A DNA stretch of 64,000 nucleotides from Paenibacillus sp. 1011MAR3C5 (GTDB taxonomy: Bacteria > Bacillota > Bacilli > Paenibacillales > Paenibacillaceae). The notes under the pieces were generated by a model. The model was not told the origin of the DNA and did not search any database. It worked only from the letters and a program-made list of their open reading frames with translations. The DNA lies in assembly GCF_003591485.1 (NCBI RefSeq), contig NZ_QZCF01000005.1, positions 396,922 through 460,921 on the forward strand. The letters are read 5' to 3'. Below are positions 25,941-35,309 of this stretch, piece by piece. Position numbers and translations under genes: made by a program. The first letter of the stretch is position 1, and the number at the start of each line of letters is the position of its first letter.

Positions 25941-26396
25941 ATGGTTGTGTTTATCTGTATTCTGGTTCTGCTGGCGGGTTGTGGCCAAGATGCGTCCACT
26001 GCTGGTGTACTAACAGGTCAGGAGCCGCCAAAAGCGGATATACGGGTCGATGGCCAATTGCATGAGACGAAGCTTGGCAGCTATTGCTGGACAGCAAGAT
26101 GTGTAGATACAATTGGAGCAGACGAGCAATTGAAAGGTGAAGAGCCGGTAAAAGTATCTCATGGAGCTAAGGTAGAATTTGTAATGGACTATAAGCCGTT
26201 GCCCAATAAGTTCAACGTTTTGCAAATGAAGGAAGACGGGAAGCACACAGAGCTACATGTAGCGGATCATTCTTTTCAAGCTCCTATCGAAAAGGGCGTC
26301 TATTATTACTCCTTTGGTGTATGGTGGATGGACTCTACTCGCGAGAATGTAGTGCATGGCGATGCTTTTTATCATTTTGTACTGGAAGTGGCATAG
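25941..26396 (+). CDS. Small lipoprotein of unknown function
   Basis: 151 residues from ATG 25941: a hydrophobic stretch runs into the lipobox LLAGCG near residue 13, so it is exported and lipid anchored. The mature part has GSYCWTARCVD with two cysteines and ends in YYYSFGVWWMDSTRENVVHGDAFYHFVLEV. I have seen this GSYCW...C pattern in Bacillales lipoproteins but know no function. The start is doubtful. ATG 25941 lacks a binding site and gives a signal peptide without positive charge, while in-frame codons just upstream encode VVRLKW behind GAGGG (25912-25916) but no canonical start codon occurs there. Confidence 0.7.
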   Translation: MVVFICILVLLAGCGQDASTAGVLTGQEPPKADIRVDGQLHETKLGSYCWTARCVDTIGADEQLKGEEPVKVSHGAKVEFVMDYKPLPNKFNVLQMKEDGKHTELHVADHSFQAPIEKGVYYYSFGVWWMDSTRENVVHGDAFYHFVLEVA

Positions 26397-26600
26397 AGGA
26401 CGGAATGATGTCCTATTCTCTGCCCTCATTGTTGCTTTTTTTATGTTTAAGATATTGACTGAGAGCTAGGGGATCGCCAATCCGTTCTTTGTTGGAAGAA
26501 TACGATTGAATAATGAAAAATATGTAACTTGTCGTGTAATTGTTACGTTATAGGATAGGGAAAGCAGGCTGAATTCAATACTTATGTAAGGAGTGAGAAA

Positions 26601-28091
26601 TTGAGAGGGTTCGTGTTATTGTTCGCAATCTTAATGCTTAGCGGATGTGTAAGACCAGGTGGAGATGAGCCGGAGCAAACCGTAATGATTGACAAGCCCG
26701 ATGTTGTTATTATCGGTTCTGAGATTGAGGGGGCGTATTTGGCTCGTTCCGCCAAGGATGAAGGATTATCCGTAGTCATCCTGGATCCTAGAGAGAAAGC
26801 AGGCGGCCAGCTGCTGCAAGGTCAGATGTTATATTTGGACGAGCCGACGGACGATGCTAACAAAACCCTTCTGCAGGGAAAGGTTGAACATTTATTCACC
26901 GAGTTCAAAAAAGGGAATATACGTAAAATCGAAGATTTTGAGGCGTATTATGATACCTTGTTATCAGGCATACCTATCGAATCCGGGATTGAAATTGTAG
27001 CGATCGAAACCGATCAAAGCGGCACAGACAAACAAGCTTTGAAGAAGTTGATTTATACAAATAATGCTGGAGAAGAGAAGACCGTGGAAGCGAAGTATTG
27101 GGTGGAAAACACGGATTTTACATACTTGTCCGGTCAATTATCGAAGGATAGAATACCGGGCGTTGAAACAATATTTAATGCGGACAAAAAGGAATATATG
27201 GCCTCATCTCTCATCATGAAGTTCAAAGGGGTCGATTGGGACACCTTCCAAAAATCCGTAATGGGAATGGACCAAGCCTCCAGGGAGGAACAATTCGGCT
27301 CAACGACTCATGTAACGAATACCTTTACGTGGGGATTTGGCAACGTGGGCAGCAGATACACTTCAAGCCGGGATGACATTTTTTTGCGCGGGCTGAACAT
27401 TTTGAATCAAAAAGACGGCGAAGCTTTAATTAATGCATTGCTGATCTATGATGTCGATCCGTCCAACCCGGAGCGGGTTGAAGAAGCTGTTGCGTTAGGC
27501 AAGGCGGAGACGGATCGAATACTGCCTCACTTGCAGAAGGAATTGCCCGGATGGGAGCATGCTGAGATCAACGGATACCCGGACTATCTGTATATTCGAG
27601 ATTATGACCGGTATGAGACGGACTATGTGATTTCGGCGACAGATATGTTTTCGGGAACCATGTTCGGGGACAATGTGAGTATCGGCGGGTATGCGCTAGA
27701 CATACAAGGGATCAAAACAGATCCTTGGGGCAGAGGGCTTGGAAAACCGGATAAGTACGGCATGCCGTTAAGATCGTTTATATTGAAAGACTACTCCAAT
27801 GTACTGGTTGCCGGAAAAAATGTAGGGGCCACTGCTGCAGCCTACGGCAGCGCGCGTATTCAGCCGAATACTTCGCTTGCCGGTGAGGTCATCGGCATCA
27901 TTCTGGGCCAGATTGATGGGAAGAAGCAACTGGTTGATTTGACAGAAGACGACATGAAGGAACTGCATGCTTATATTAAGAAAAAATATAAGATTGAGCT
28001 AAAGGGGGAGAACGCAACGAATAAGCTTGTCAATTTTACTGAGGATGAGCTTGCTCTGATTGATAAGGGTCAATTGCAAATAAAGAAGTAG
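26601..28091 (+). CDS. Lipid-anchored FAD-dependent oxidoreductase
   Basis: 496 residues. TTG start behind AAGGAGTG. The first residues form a signal peptide ending in the lipobox MLSGC near residue 14. A dinucleotide-binding segment PDVVIIGSEIEGAYLARSAKDEG follows near residue 34, with an acidic strand end VVILDPREKAGGQLLQG and a late FAD motif NVLVAGKNVGATAAAYGSARIQP near 400. This is the FAD_oxidored arrangement, but the glycine motif reads GSEIEG rather than GGGxxG. Anchoring a flavoprotein outside the membrane is uncommon in this family. Electron donor and substrate are unknown. Followed by no obvious terminator before the next gene. Confidence 0.8.
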   Translation: MRGFVLLFAILMLSGCVRPGGDEPEQTVMIDKPDVVIIGSEIEGAYLARSAKDEGLSVVILDPREKAGGQLLQGQMLYLDEPTDDANKTLLQGKVEHLFTEFKKGNIRKIEDFEAYYDTLLSGIPIESGIEIVAIETDQSGTDKQALKKLIYTNNAGEEKTVEAKYWVENTDFTYLSGQLSKDRIPGVETIFNADKKEYMASSLIMKFKGVDWDTFQKSVMGMDQASREEQFGSTTHVTNTFTWGFGNVGSRYTSSRDDIFLRGLNILNQKDGEALINALLIYDVDPSNPERVEEAVALGKAETDRILPHLQKELPGWEHAEINGYPDYLYIRDYDRYETDYVISATDMFSGTMFGDNVSIGGYALDIQGIKTDPWGRGLGKPDKYGMPLRSFILKDYSNVLVAGKNVGATAAAYGSARIQPNTSLAGEVIGIILGQIDGKKQLVDLTEDDMKELHAYIKKKYKIELKGENATNKLVNFTEDELALIDKGQLQIKK

Positions 28092-28197
28092 CGTAAGGTC
28101 GTCATTAGCATGAAGGGATGAAGCGCAACATTTTTTCACCCGCTGCGTTTAGTACAGTAGCAATAATCATCATATATAGATGGAGCAGGTGAAATAT

Positions 28198-29739
28198 ATG
28201 AAACAATCAGCTGTGAAGCTTCTTCTGGCAGCATCGCTTACCTTCGGTACGACCATAACTGTCTTGCCGTCAGAGATGCATGCGGCCACTATTGCAGATA
28301 TCAACCTAAACAATGCAACTGATGCGATTGAGCGTGCCCATTCGTTGAATCTCATTCCTAAAGGAGCAAGGGCCACAGTCAAGCAAAACGACGATAAGTG
28401 GTACGTCACCTTCCAGAAGGATGAGAAGGATGAAGGAGGCAACCCATTTCACACGGGTCATGCTGTCCTGTATGCGAAGGATGGGCGTGTGGCTAAATAT
28501 GCAGTAAGCCTGAGATCGAGCTTTAGAGGCGAGCCTGGCGATAATCCTGATGATGAAAGCAAATTGAACTATTCGATCAATGAAGTAAACACGATCGCAA
28601 TGGAGTTTATCGAACAGCAAGACTGGAAGCTGGAGGATAGCTGGATGTTCAATCCGTATCCTCTCGCCGAAAACAATACGAAATTCGATTCCAAACGATT
28701 CCATAGTGTCCGCTTTGATCGTGCTCATGATGAGATCCGCGATGCATGGGATGGGGCAAGCGTTACGGTAGACCGCCGGACCGGTGAAGTTAACGCCTAC
28801 TACGTGGATTGGGAAGAGCGCACTTACACACCGGAACTAGCAAGCGAGGCAACGCCAATCAGTCTGAATGAAGCAGGTACGCGCTTCTACGATGAGATCG
28901 AGCCCTTTCTCATGTGGCAAGGCATTAAGGATCCGGAGCAGCCGCAGCTGGTGTATGCGCTTAACCAGCAATACATCATGGCAATCGACGGCACGTTTCC
29001 TAAGGAATATCAATGGGAGAACCCTTCCTTTGAAGAGAAAATAAAACCCGGTTATTCCAGCTGGACCGCAAAAAAACGACTGCTAAGCATGTATGATCTC
29101 AACCTGGAATATATAGATGGCAAGCTTGCTTACCGGCTTAGACTCAAACCGGAAATCACGTATTTCATGGACGGCTGGCATCCGACGATTGACGCCCATT
29201 CGGGGAAATGGCTTAATTTCTTGAACGAACCGATCGAGACGACGTTTCCTCCCGCCGGAGATTGGCTAATCCATGCTGCGCCGATAGATAAAATCGGGTA
29301 TGATGCCGCAATGGTATGGAATAATGAGCTGCTTCGCCTGGAGAACGAGCCATTTATACAAAAGAGCCATACGCTTGTTCCATTCCGTGAGCTGCTGGAG
29401 AAGCTGGACGCCAAGATCAAGTGGGATTCCGAAGCACGGAAAGTTTCCGCCAGCAAGGGAGGCACCACAATTGTGCTGACAGTGGATTCCGAAACGGCCT
29501 ATATGAATGGCAAAGCCATTAAACTGGAAGAACCTGCTCGTTTGAAAAAGGGACGCACGTATATACCGGCCCGGATCGTGCTCGAGGCATTCGGAGCAAA
29601 GGTTAACTGGGATCGGGATGCCAGATTCATCCTGGTCACAACCGAAGATTCGCTGCCGCAGTTATCCCCGGCAGAGCTGAAGCGTTACCGCTTCCAGGCG
29701 CAGCTTAACTGGGAGAACAAGGCGGCCCAGCAGGATTGA
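28198..29739 (+). CDS. Secreted YcdB/YcdC and copper-amine-oxidase-N1 domain protein
   Basis: About 513 residues. ATG 28198 (after AGGTGA) gives a signal peptide KLLLAASLTFGTTITVLPSEMHA. The ATG at 28180 would add six unneeded residues. The middle has repeats of the YcdB/YcdC type (AMEFIEQQDWKLEDSWMFNPYPL, VRFDRAHDEI, GASVTVDRRTGEVNAYYVDW). The C-terminus is a copper amine oxidase-like N1 domain (LVPFRELLEKLDAKIKWD, RTYIPARIVLEAFGAKVNWD), which despite its name usually acts as a wall or binding module. A close paralogue lies at 40.6-42.1 kb on the other strand. Terminator follows. Confidence 0.85.
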   Translation: MKQSAVKLLLAASLTFGTTITVLPSEMHAATIADINLNNATDAIERAHSLNLIPKGARATVKQNDDKWYVTFQKDEKDEGGNPFHTGHAVLYAKDGRVAKYAVSLRSSFRGEPGDNPDDESKLNYSINEVNTIAMEFIEQQDWKLEDSWMFNPYPLAENNTKFDSKRFHSVRFDRAHDEIRDAWDGASVTVDRRTGEVNAYYVDWEERTYTPELASEATPISLNEAGTRFYDEIEPFLMWQGIKDPEQPQLVYALNQQYIMAIDGTFPKEYQWENPSFEEKIKPGYSSWTAKKRLLSMYDLNLEYIDGKLAYRLRLKPEITYFMDGWHPTIDAHSGKWLNFLNEPIETTFPPAGDWLIHAAPIDKIGYDAAMVWNNELLRLENEPFIQKSHTLVPFRELLEKLDAKIKWDSEARKVSASKGGTTIVLTVDSETAYMNGKAIKLEEPARLKKGRTYIPARIVLEAFGAKVNWDRDARFILVTTEDSLPQLSPAELKRYRFQAQLNWENKAAQQD

Positions 29740-29786
29740 AGTGTGCGTGGCTCATCATACCCAGCAACCCTAAAAAAGTGCGCGAG

Positions 29787-29814
29787 CGATTTCCTTTAGG
29801 AAATCGTTTTTTTT
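29787..29814 (+). terminator. Terminator of the YcdB-like gene
   Basis: CGATTTCC (29787-29794) / GGAAATCG (29799-29806) with TTTA loop and eight T residues. Confidence 0.9.
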
Positions 29815-29966
29815 AAAAATTCGCTCGAATTTTGACTAGTTTTGCATGAGACAGACTTCGACAGAAACATTTTCCTCAGTCATGTCGTTAAAGAGATATT
29901 CGCTGGCTCGCATCCCGTTACGGAAAAATAGACGTTCCAGCAAAAAAACATGGGAGGACTGCAATT

Positions 29967-32033
29967 ATGAGGAAAATCGCTCTTGCAATGCTTGCATTAA
30001 CATTACTGCTCGGATTGGCTATTCCGGACGCGGGAGCGTCGTCGCTCACGACGGAGGAGAAATTCCAGGTATTGAAGCAGAAAGGAATTATGACCGGGTT
30101 CGAGGACGGATCATCCCGACTCAATGAGTCCATGTCGCGTGAACAATTCGCTACGGTGCTCTATAAGCTGCTTGAATTGCCTCAATCCAATTCCACGCCA
30201 AGCTTCGTGGATGTGCTGAAGACGCGCTGGTCGTACACGGCGATACAAGCGGTACGAGGTGCTAATCTAATGGTCGGGAAAGGAAATAACAAATTTGCGC
30301 CAACTGCTCCGGTGAAGGTCGAGGAGCTGGCCGCCATCCTGCTGAAAGTAAATAATACTCCATCAAACTCGAATATTTCGTTTACGGGCAAGGTATCCGC
30401 CTGGGCCAAAGGAGCGGTTGGAACCGCACTTAGCAAGGGCTGGATCGAACCTCGGAATGACTATACCGTCAACGCTACGCGTGCTGTGCTTGTAGATGCG
30501 GCCTATGCGGTATATTCTGGCTGGGATACCGCGCTTGATGTGAGATCGGTAGAGGCGGTAGACATTCAACTGGTACGAGTCAACCTGAAAACAAGGATCG
30601 ATTCGGTGGATACTAACAGATTCTCGCTTCGCGATGATCGCGGCAACAATGTGGCAATCGCATACGCAACAGTGGCAGGAGACGGTTATTCCGTGCTGCT
30701 CACAACAGGTTATCAGGCAGAGAACCGCACTCATTATCTCACCATCGACGGCAAGTCATGGACCTTTGCTTCTACAAAGTCAGATTCGACGAAACCGACG
30801 ATTACCGGATTTGAACGGTTAGGTGCTCGGGTGTATGTCCTGTCCTTCTCTGAGCAGGTGGATTCAGCCTCTGCGACGAATACCAATAACTACTCCTTCT
30901 CCGGTGGGCTCAGAATTACATCTCTGCAGCTGTCATCAGATAAGAGACAGGTGACGCTGACCACTTCAAGCCAGACGAACAATACCAAGTACTGGCTGAC
31001 CGTTAAGAACATCAAGGATCTCGCCGGCAATACGATGAATACCCGCTCAGATTTGTCGGTCGTTGGCAATGATGATGGGACTAAGCCGACTATCGTAGAA
31101 TCGGAATTCAGGGTCAATACAGATGCGTCCTTGACCATTAAATTCAGCGAGCCGGTGAAAAAAGATGTTGCTGTACAGACGGGACGTTACAGCATTAGCG
31201 GCCTGTCGATTGTATCCGCAAGTCTGGACACCGAGGGACGCACGGTTACGCTTCGGACCTCCGCCCAAAAGGACAAAACCGTTTACAGCCTAACCGTATC
31301 CGGCATTCCCGATCTGGCAGGCAATGTGATGGATACGAAAACAGGGCTTCTATTTGGCGGCATATCCAATCCTGTACTGCCGGTTAAGCTTCAGAGCATT
31401 GCGGCAATTAACGAGAACACGATCGAGATCTCATTTGACAGAGATATCAGCGACGCAGATGTTAGCTCGTTAGGGGCAGCCATTCTGAAGGATAATGGCA
31501 GCAACATCAATAATAACGGATGGAGCAAATATGCTGTACGCAAGGCCGGGACGAATCGTGTGGTGACTGTCCAATTCCGTACCGGAAATGATCCGAACCC
31601 GAACTTGTTCCAAGCAGGTCATGTCTATACAGCAAGGGTAACGGGGGTAACCTCGCTTCTTGCGCAGGACGGCGCGAATGAAACAACGTTTGCAGGAACG
31701 GTAACGGTTAACGATCTTCCTTACGCGAAGCAAGTCGTTGTATTGAACCGTTCAACCATAAAAGTGTTGTTCAGCGAGCCCGTGAAAAATGTGAATGCAC
31801 AGTCCTTCACGTTGAAGGAACGTGACGGAGATGCCGTTGCCATATCGGGCGACGACCTGAACAACACGAACGCTGTCGTCACCGAAGTAACGCTGAAGCT
31901 GTCCAAGGAATTAACCTCAGGCAAGGTATATGAACTCGGGTTCAAAGCGGGCATTACCGACGCAGCAGGCTTCAACGGATGGAAGACGAAAAACGGCAAC
32001 GAGGATATCAATATTTTGTTCACAGGGTCATAA
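29967..32033 (+). CDS. S-layer homology domain surface protein with Ig-like repeats
   Basis: 688 residues. Signal peptide (KIALAMLALTLLLGLAIPDAGA) followed by three SLH-type modules within residues 25-190 (EEKFQVLKQKGIMTGF...SMSREQFATVLYKLL; WSYTAIQAVRGANLMVG...VKVEELAAILLKV; WAKGAVGTALSKGWIEP), which bind pyruvylated wall polymer. Then four or five Big/SwmB-like beta domains, each with the pattern VLSFSEQVDSASATNTNNY ... YWLTVKNIKDLAGNTM and SLTIKFSEPVKK ... YSLTVSGIPDLAGNVM. Likely a wall-anchored structural or adhesion protein. Start ATG behind GGAGG. Ends in a strong hairpin. Confidence 0.88.
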   Translation: MRKIALAMLALTLLLGLAIPDAGASSLTTEEKFQVLKQKGIMTGFEDGSSRLNESMSREQFATVLYKLLELPQSNSTPSFVDVLKTRWSYTAIQAVRGANLMVGKGNNKFAPTAPVKVEELAAILLKVNNTPSNSNISFTGKVSAWAKGAVGTALSKGWIEPRNDYTVNATRAVLVDAAYAVYSGWDTALDVRSVEAVDIQLVRVNLKTRIDSVDTNRFSLRDDRGNNVAIAYATVAGDGYSVLLTTGYQAENRTHYLTIDGKSWTFASTKSDSTKPTITGFERLGARVYVLSFSEQVDSASATNTNNYSFSGGLRITSLQLSSDKRQVTLTTSSQTNNTKYWLTVKNIKDLAGNTMNTRSDLSVVGNDDGTKPTIVESEFRVNTDASLTIKFSEPVKKDVAVQTGRYSISGLSIVSASLDTEGRTVTLRTSAQKDKTVYSLTVSGIPDLAGNVMDTKTGLLFGGISNPVLPVKLQSIAAINENTIEISFDRDISDADVSSLGAAILKDNGSNINNNGWSKYAVRKAGTNRVVTVQFRTGNDPNPNLFQAGHVYTARVTGVTSLLAQDGANETTFAGTVTVNDLPYAKQVVVLNRSTIKVLFSEPVKNVNAQSFTLKERDGDAVAISGDDLNNTNAVVTEVTLKLSKELTSGKVYELGFKAGITDAAGFNGWKTKNGNEDINILFTGS

Positions 32034-32062
32034 TAAGCTTCTAGAAAATAGGCATGGAAAAC

Positions 32063-32102
32063 AACAAACAGCAGCCATCTTAAAGATCGGCTGCTGTTTG
32101 TT
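32063..32102 (+). terminator. Terminator-like hairpin after the SLH gene
   Basis: Perfect 14-bp arms AACAAACAGCAGCC (32063-32076) and GGCTGCTGTTTGTT (32089-32102). The T-rich end lies within the stem. Confidence 0.75.
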
Positions 32103-32200
32103 ATTGCTGAGATCTGCCCGACAGCCAGTAGCAGGGTCTAAAACAAAGGGAATGATCATAGGATACAAACTGTTGTTACTAAATTTGGGAGGGATTAGGA

Positions 32201-32584
32201 ATGAACAAAAAATGGGTTGTCACCTTATTAAGCGCAGTTATGTTATTGGCTTCATTTACTTACGTTTTTGCGGCTACACACACCTCTACCGCAACGGTGA
32301 CTGGTGGATCTTCACCCATGACCAAGAGCGGGTCCAAGATTACGGGGGGACATAAATATGCTAAACTCACTTGCACGGGCAGCGGATCTGCGGTGGCAGG
32401 AATGTGTGTGGTCATGCAGGGGACGACAACCGTTGTAACGGAAGTGGTGGATACAGCCAATAAAACAAAAACGAATGACGTCTATCTTGCCGGGGGCAAA
32501 GAGTATCATGTCGTCGTCAGCTATGTGGATGAATATACGAATACAGGCGCTACTGTGAAAGGTACATTGACTTACACCGATTAA
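32201..32584 (+). CDS. Small secreted protein of unknown function
   Basis: 127 residues behind GGGAGGG. Signal peptide VVTLLSAVMLLASFTYVFA followed by a Thr/Ser/Gly-rich, beta-prone mature protein of about 100 residues with one cysteine pair (LTCTG...GMCVV) and a YVDEYTNTG segment near the end. No family recognised. It lies alone between the SLH protein and the ars operon. Confidence 0.65.
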   Translation: MNKKWVVTLLSAVMLLASFTYVFAATHTSTATVTGGSSPMTKSGSKITGGHKYAKLTCTGSGSAVAGMCVVMQGTTTVVTEVVDTANKTKTNDVYLAGGKEYHVVVSYVDEYTNTGATVKGTLTYTD

Positions 32585-32635
32585 TCTCGCGGAGCCCGAT
32601 CTTGAGCGTTAAGGATTGAAACATCAATCTAGTTG

Positions 32636-32671
32636 AAAAAACCAGTCGTCAGTAAACCATCGACGACTGGT
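32636..32671 (-). terminator. Terminator of the ars operon (minus strand)
   Basis: ACCAGTCGTC (32641-32650) and GACGACTGGT (32662-32671) form the stem. Read on the minus strand it ends in TTTTTT, so it serves arsC. Confidence 0.85.
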
Positions 32672-32690
32672 CATTTCGTTTCGTATGAGA

Positions 32691-33110
32691 TTATCCCTCT
32701 TCCAAGAACGTTTCAATCCGATTCTTAATGGCATCCCGGACATTCCGGAATTGCTTCATAATCTCTTCGTCAGTACCAGTTGCCTTGGCAGGATCATCAA
32801 ATCCCCAATGCCACTTGGCGACATTCGGATTGGAGATAACTGGACAGTGTTCATCAGCATGGCCGCAAAGTGTGATCACATATTGAGCGCGATTCAGCAC
32901 TTCAGGGTCAATTACATCCGACGAGTGGTTGCTAATGTCGACACCGGCTTCTTTCATAACCTGTACAGCTCTAGGATTCAAACCGTGAGCCTCAAGCCCC
33001 GCGCTTTTCACCTCATAGTGATCACTGCCGAGAGCCTTCAAAAAACCATCGGCGATTTGGCTTCTGCAAGAGTTTCCTGTACATAAGAAGTATACGAGTT
33101 TCTTTTCCAT
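32691..33110 (-). CDS. arsC: Arsenate reductase, thioredoxin-coupled
   Basis: 139 residues of the low-molecular-weight phosphatase fold. P-loop CTGNSCRSQ with catalytic Cys10 and Cys15, and the resolving pair Cys82 and Cys89 ([10 protein letters not shown]) as in the pI258/Bacillus enzyme. Reduces arsenate to arsenite, which ArsB then exports. Last gene of arsRBC on the minus strand, 22 nt after arsB. Confidence 0.95.
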   Translation of the reverse strand: MEKKLVYFLCTGNSCRSQIADGFLKALGSDHYEVKSAGLEAHGLNPRAVQVMKEAGVDISNHSSDVIDPEVLNRAQYVITLCGHADEHCPVISNPNVAKWHWGFDDPAKATGTDEEIMKQFRNVRDAIKNRIETFLEEG

Positions 33111-33132
33111 CCTAATGACGCTCCTTTTATTG

Positions 33133-34428
33133 TTATTGGATCCAGCTCAGCCACAGGTAGAGTCCGGCCAGTGTCATAAATAAAACAGGAAGAGTTAAGA
33201 CGATACCTGTTTTAAAGTAGTATCCCCAGGTGATTTTTACCCCTTTTTTCGAGAGAACATGGAGCCAAAGCAAGGTAGCGAGTGATCCGATTGGCGTCAT
33301 TTTTGGACCAAGGTCTGAGCCGATCACATTCGCGTAGATGAGTGCTTCGCGAAGGATACCTGTCGTATCCGTTCCTTGAATCGCCAGCGCATCTATCATG
33401 ACGGTAGGCATGTTATTCATAACAGAGGAGAGAAGGGCTGCGATAAATCCCGTTCCCATGGCAGCCATGAATAATCCTTGATCCGCGGTCCATTGAAATA
33501 CCTTGCCCAACTGATCGGTCAGTCCCGCGTTACGTAGTCCGTAGACCACGACATACATGCCCATGGAGAACATAACGACCGACCATGGAGCGCCTTTGAT
33601 AATAGAGCCGGTTTTAATTGCTGTACTCTTGCGGGAAGCAACTATAAAGAGGATGGCTGCAGCACCTGCCACAATGGAAACCGGAATATGAACAAATTCA
33701 CTAAGAAGGTAAGCGATTAAAAGTATGGCTAAGATGAACCATGAAAGCTTAAACATGCGAGGGTCTTTAATCGCTTCTTTTGGTTGCCTTAACTGAGTCA
33801 GGTCATAACTTTTTGGTATGCTTTTGCGGAATAATAGGAACAGAACGAGTAAGCTTGCTCCAACGGAAAACATAGTAGGGACCATCATTCGAGAAGCGTA
33901 TTCAACAAATCCGATGGCGAAAAAATCAGATGATACAATGTTAACTAAGTTGCTGACGACAAACGGCAGAGAAGCTGTATCAGATATAAATCCACTCGCC
34001 ATTATAAATGGAAGGATCATCCGATCATCGAACTTCAAGGCTCTAACCATGGCAAGAACGATAGGGGTTAGAATCAGAGCAGCACCGTCATTGGCAAAGA
34101 ATGCTGCAACCGCCGCTCCCAGAAGGACCACATAAGTAAACATCAGATAGCCGTTGCCTCTTGCAAATCGTGCCATATGCAGGGCTGACCATTCGAAGAA
34201 CCCGATTTCGTCTAAGATCAGAGAGATTAGAATAACCGCTACGAACGCTAGTGTTGCATTCCAGACAATGGACGCCACATCCATGACATCCTGGAAATTC
34301 ACAACGCCAACGAATAAAGTGAGCAATGCACCTCCGACGGCTGAATAGCCAATATTCAGTCCCTTCGGCTGCCAGATAACCAATGCTAATGTGATGATGA
34401 AGATTACTGAAGCGAGTACGGGCATCAA
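33133..34428 (-). CDS. arsB: Arsenite efflux permease
   Basis: 431 residues with about twelve helices. N-terminal [57 protein letters not shown] second segment, [18 protein letters not shown] and [17 protein letters not shown] with [20 protein letters not shown] are the signature regions of ArsB. Middle gene of the ars operon, 19 nt after arsR. It can work alone by membrane potential. No arsA is present. Confidence 0.95.
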   Translation of the reverse strand: MMPVLASVIFIITLALVIWQPKGLNIGYSAVGGALLTLFVGVVNFQDVMDVASIVWNATLAFVAVILISLILDEIGFFEWSALHMARFARGNGYLMFTYVVLLGAAVAAFFANDGAALILTPIVLAMVRALKFDDRMILPFIMASGFISDTASLPFVVSNLVNIVSSDFFAIGFVEYASRMMVPTMFSVGASLLVLFLLFRKSIPKSYDLTQLRQPKEAIKDPRMFKLSWFILAILLIAYLLSEFVHIPVSIVAGAAAILFIVASRKSTAIKTGSIIKGAPWSVVMFSMGMYVVVYGLRNAGLTDQLGKVFQWTADQGLFMAAMGTGFIAALLSSVMNNMPTVMIDALAIQGTDTTGILREALIYANVIGSDLGPKMTPIGSLATLLWLHVLSKKGVKITWGYYFKTGIVLTLPVLFMTLAGLYLWLSWIQ

Positions 34429-34447
34429 GTTCGTTTGTTCCTCCTGA

Positions 34448-34771
34448 CTAATGACAACGCTTATTGTCTTTGCTTAATAGATCCAACTTGTACGCCATTG
34501 AAGGCAAGGATTGAAGGAGCCCATGCAAGTAATCTTTACCCTCCATATTCAACGAGTAATAGATCCATTGAGCTTTGCGGCTTTCAACCACCAGTCCGCC
34601 ATTCTTCAATTTTCTAAGATGCTGGCTGACATTTGGCTGAGTGGTGTCCAGCAATTCGGCTATATCGCAAACACATAGTTCCCGCTCTCTCAATAAGGAG
34701 AGGATGGTTAATCTTGAATGATCTGCGAGCAGCTTCATTGTGTCTACAAGCTGATCCATAGTTATACGCAC
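34448..34771 (-). CDS. arsR: ArsR-family arsenite-responsive repressor
   Basis: 108 residues from GTG at 34771, 6 nt after AAAAGGAGG (34778-34786 on the minus strand). A longer in-frame start at 34804 is unsupported. Winged helix with the metal site ELCVCD (Cys33, Cys35) in the alpha-3 region and recognition helix [18 protein letters not shown]. Arsenite binding releases the operator. First gene of arsRBC. A perfect palindrome lies just upstream. Confidence 0.92.
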   Translation of the reverse strand: MRITMDQLVDTMKLLADHSRLTILSLLRERELCVCDIAELLDTTQPNVSQHLRKLKNGGLVVESRKAQWIYYSLNMEGKDYLHGLLQSLPSMAYKLDLLSKDNKRCH

Positions 34772-34815
34772 GTATAGCCTCCTTTTGTTGCATAAGTCTA
34801 GCACGCTCCACTAAA

Positions 34816-34853
34816 TATATAATCAACTGATTATATAAGCAAGTGATTATATA
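34816..34853 (-). promoter_or_regulatory. ArsR operator
   Basis: TATATAATCA (34816-34825) and TGATTATATA (34828-34837) form a perfect inverted repeat with a 2-nt centre. A third half-site TGATTATATA is at 34844-34853. This is the usual A/T-rich ATAATCA...TGATTAT type of ArsR box and lies upstream of arsR. Confidence 0.8.
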
Positions 34854-34988
34854 GATTGTCTAATTTAAGATAATGTAAAGATGTTTAATACGTACTTGAT
34901 TGTCGAATCTATGGTATCGTACTAGTAGTATAGATCCACATACGGTCTCACGCTAAAATGATCAGGAGGAACTGGGGAAGCATTCAAA

Positions 34989-35180
34989 TTGGAATGCGAT
35001 ACCTGCCAATACCACAATCCTATTTTTGTAGGCTTAGGTTTTTCGTATCTGTCACTACAGTCGATTGCCTCGTTTGTTCATGATCCTGATCTAAAGCGGC
35101 ACAACGTCCCTATCCAGCTAAGCTGTCCAGCTTGCAACGAGGGCTTGCTTAAGGCGACGTTCTATATGGATTGGGATTAA
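34989..35180 (+). CDS. Small zinc-ribbon-like protein
   Basis: 63 residues from TTG 34989 with two CxxC pairs, CDTC near the start and CPAC near residue 47, so it probably binds one zinc ion. The best ribosome binding site (AGGAGG 34964-34969) lies 19 nt upstream, rather far. A very strong terminator follows at once, which supports a real gene. Function unknown. Confidence 0.6.
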   Translation: MECDTCQYHNPIFVGLGFSYLSLQSIASFVHDPDLKRHNVPIQLSCPACNEGLLKATFYMDWD

Positions 35181-35224
35181 AGACAGCAGCTAAAGCGTAA
35201 CCGCTTTAGCTGCTGTCTTTTTTT
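35179..35224 (+). terminator. Strong terminator
   Basis: A stem of about 17-19 bp (35179-35197 with 35202-35220, AGCTAAAGCG / CGCTTTAGCT at its core), TAAC loop, then a T-run. Confidence 0.95.
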
Positions 35225-35309
35225 CCAGCTGCCCAATAAGAAGTGACGATGTGTAGATTTGCCACCATCCAGTAATACTAAGACAAGCATTTTCTAGGAG
35301 TGGGTAAAT

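Noticed and set aside
26536..26546. GTAATTGTTAC upstream of the lipid-anchored flavoprotein as a Zur box
   Set aside because: One core mismatch, poor flanks and no well-placed promoter. Kept only as a weak possibility.
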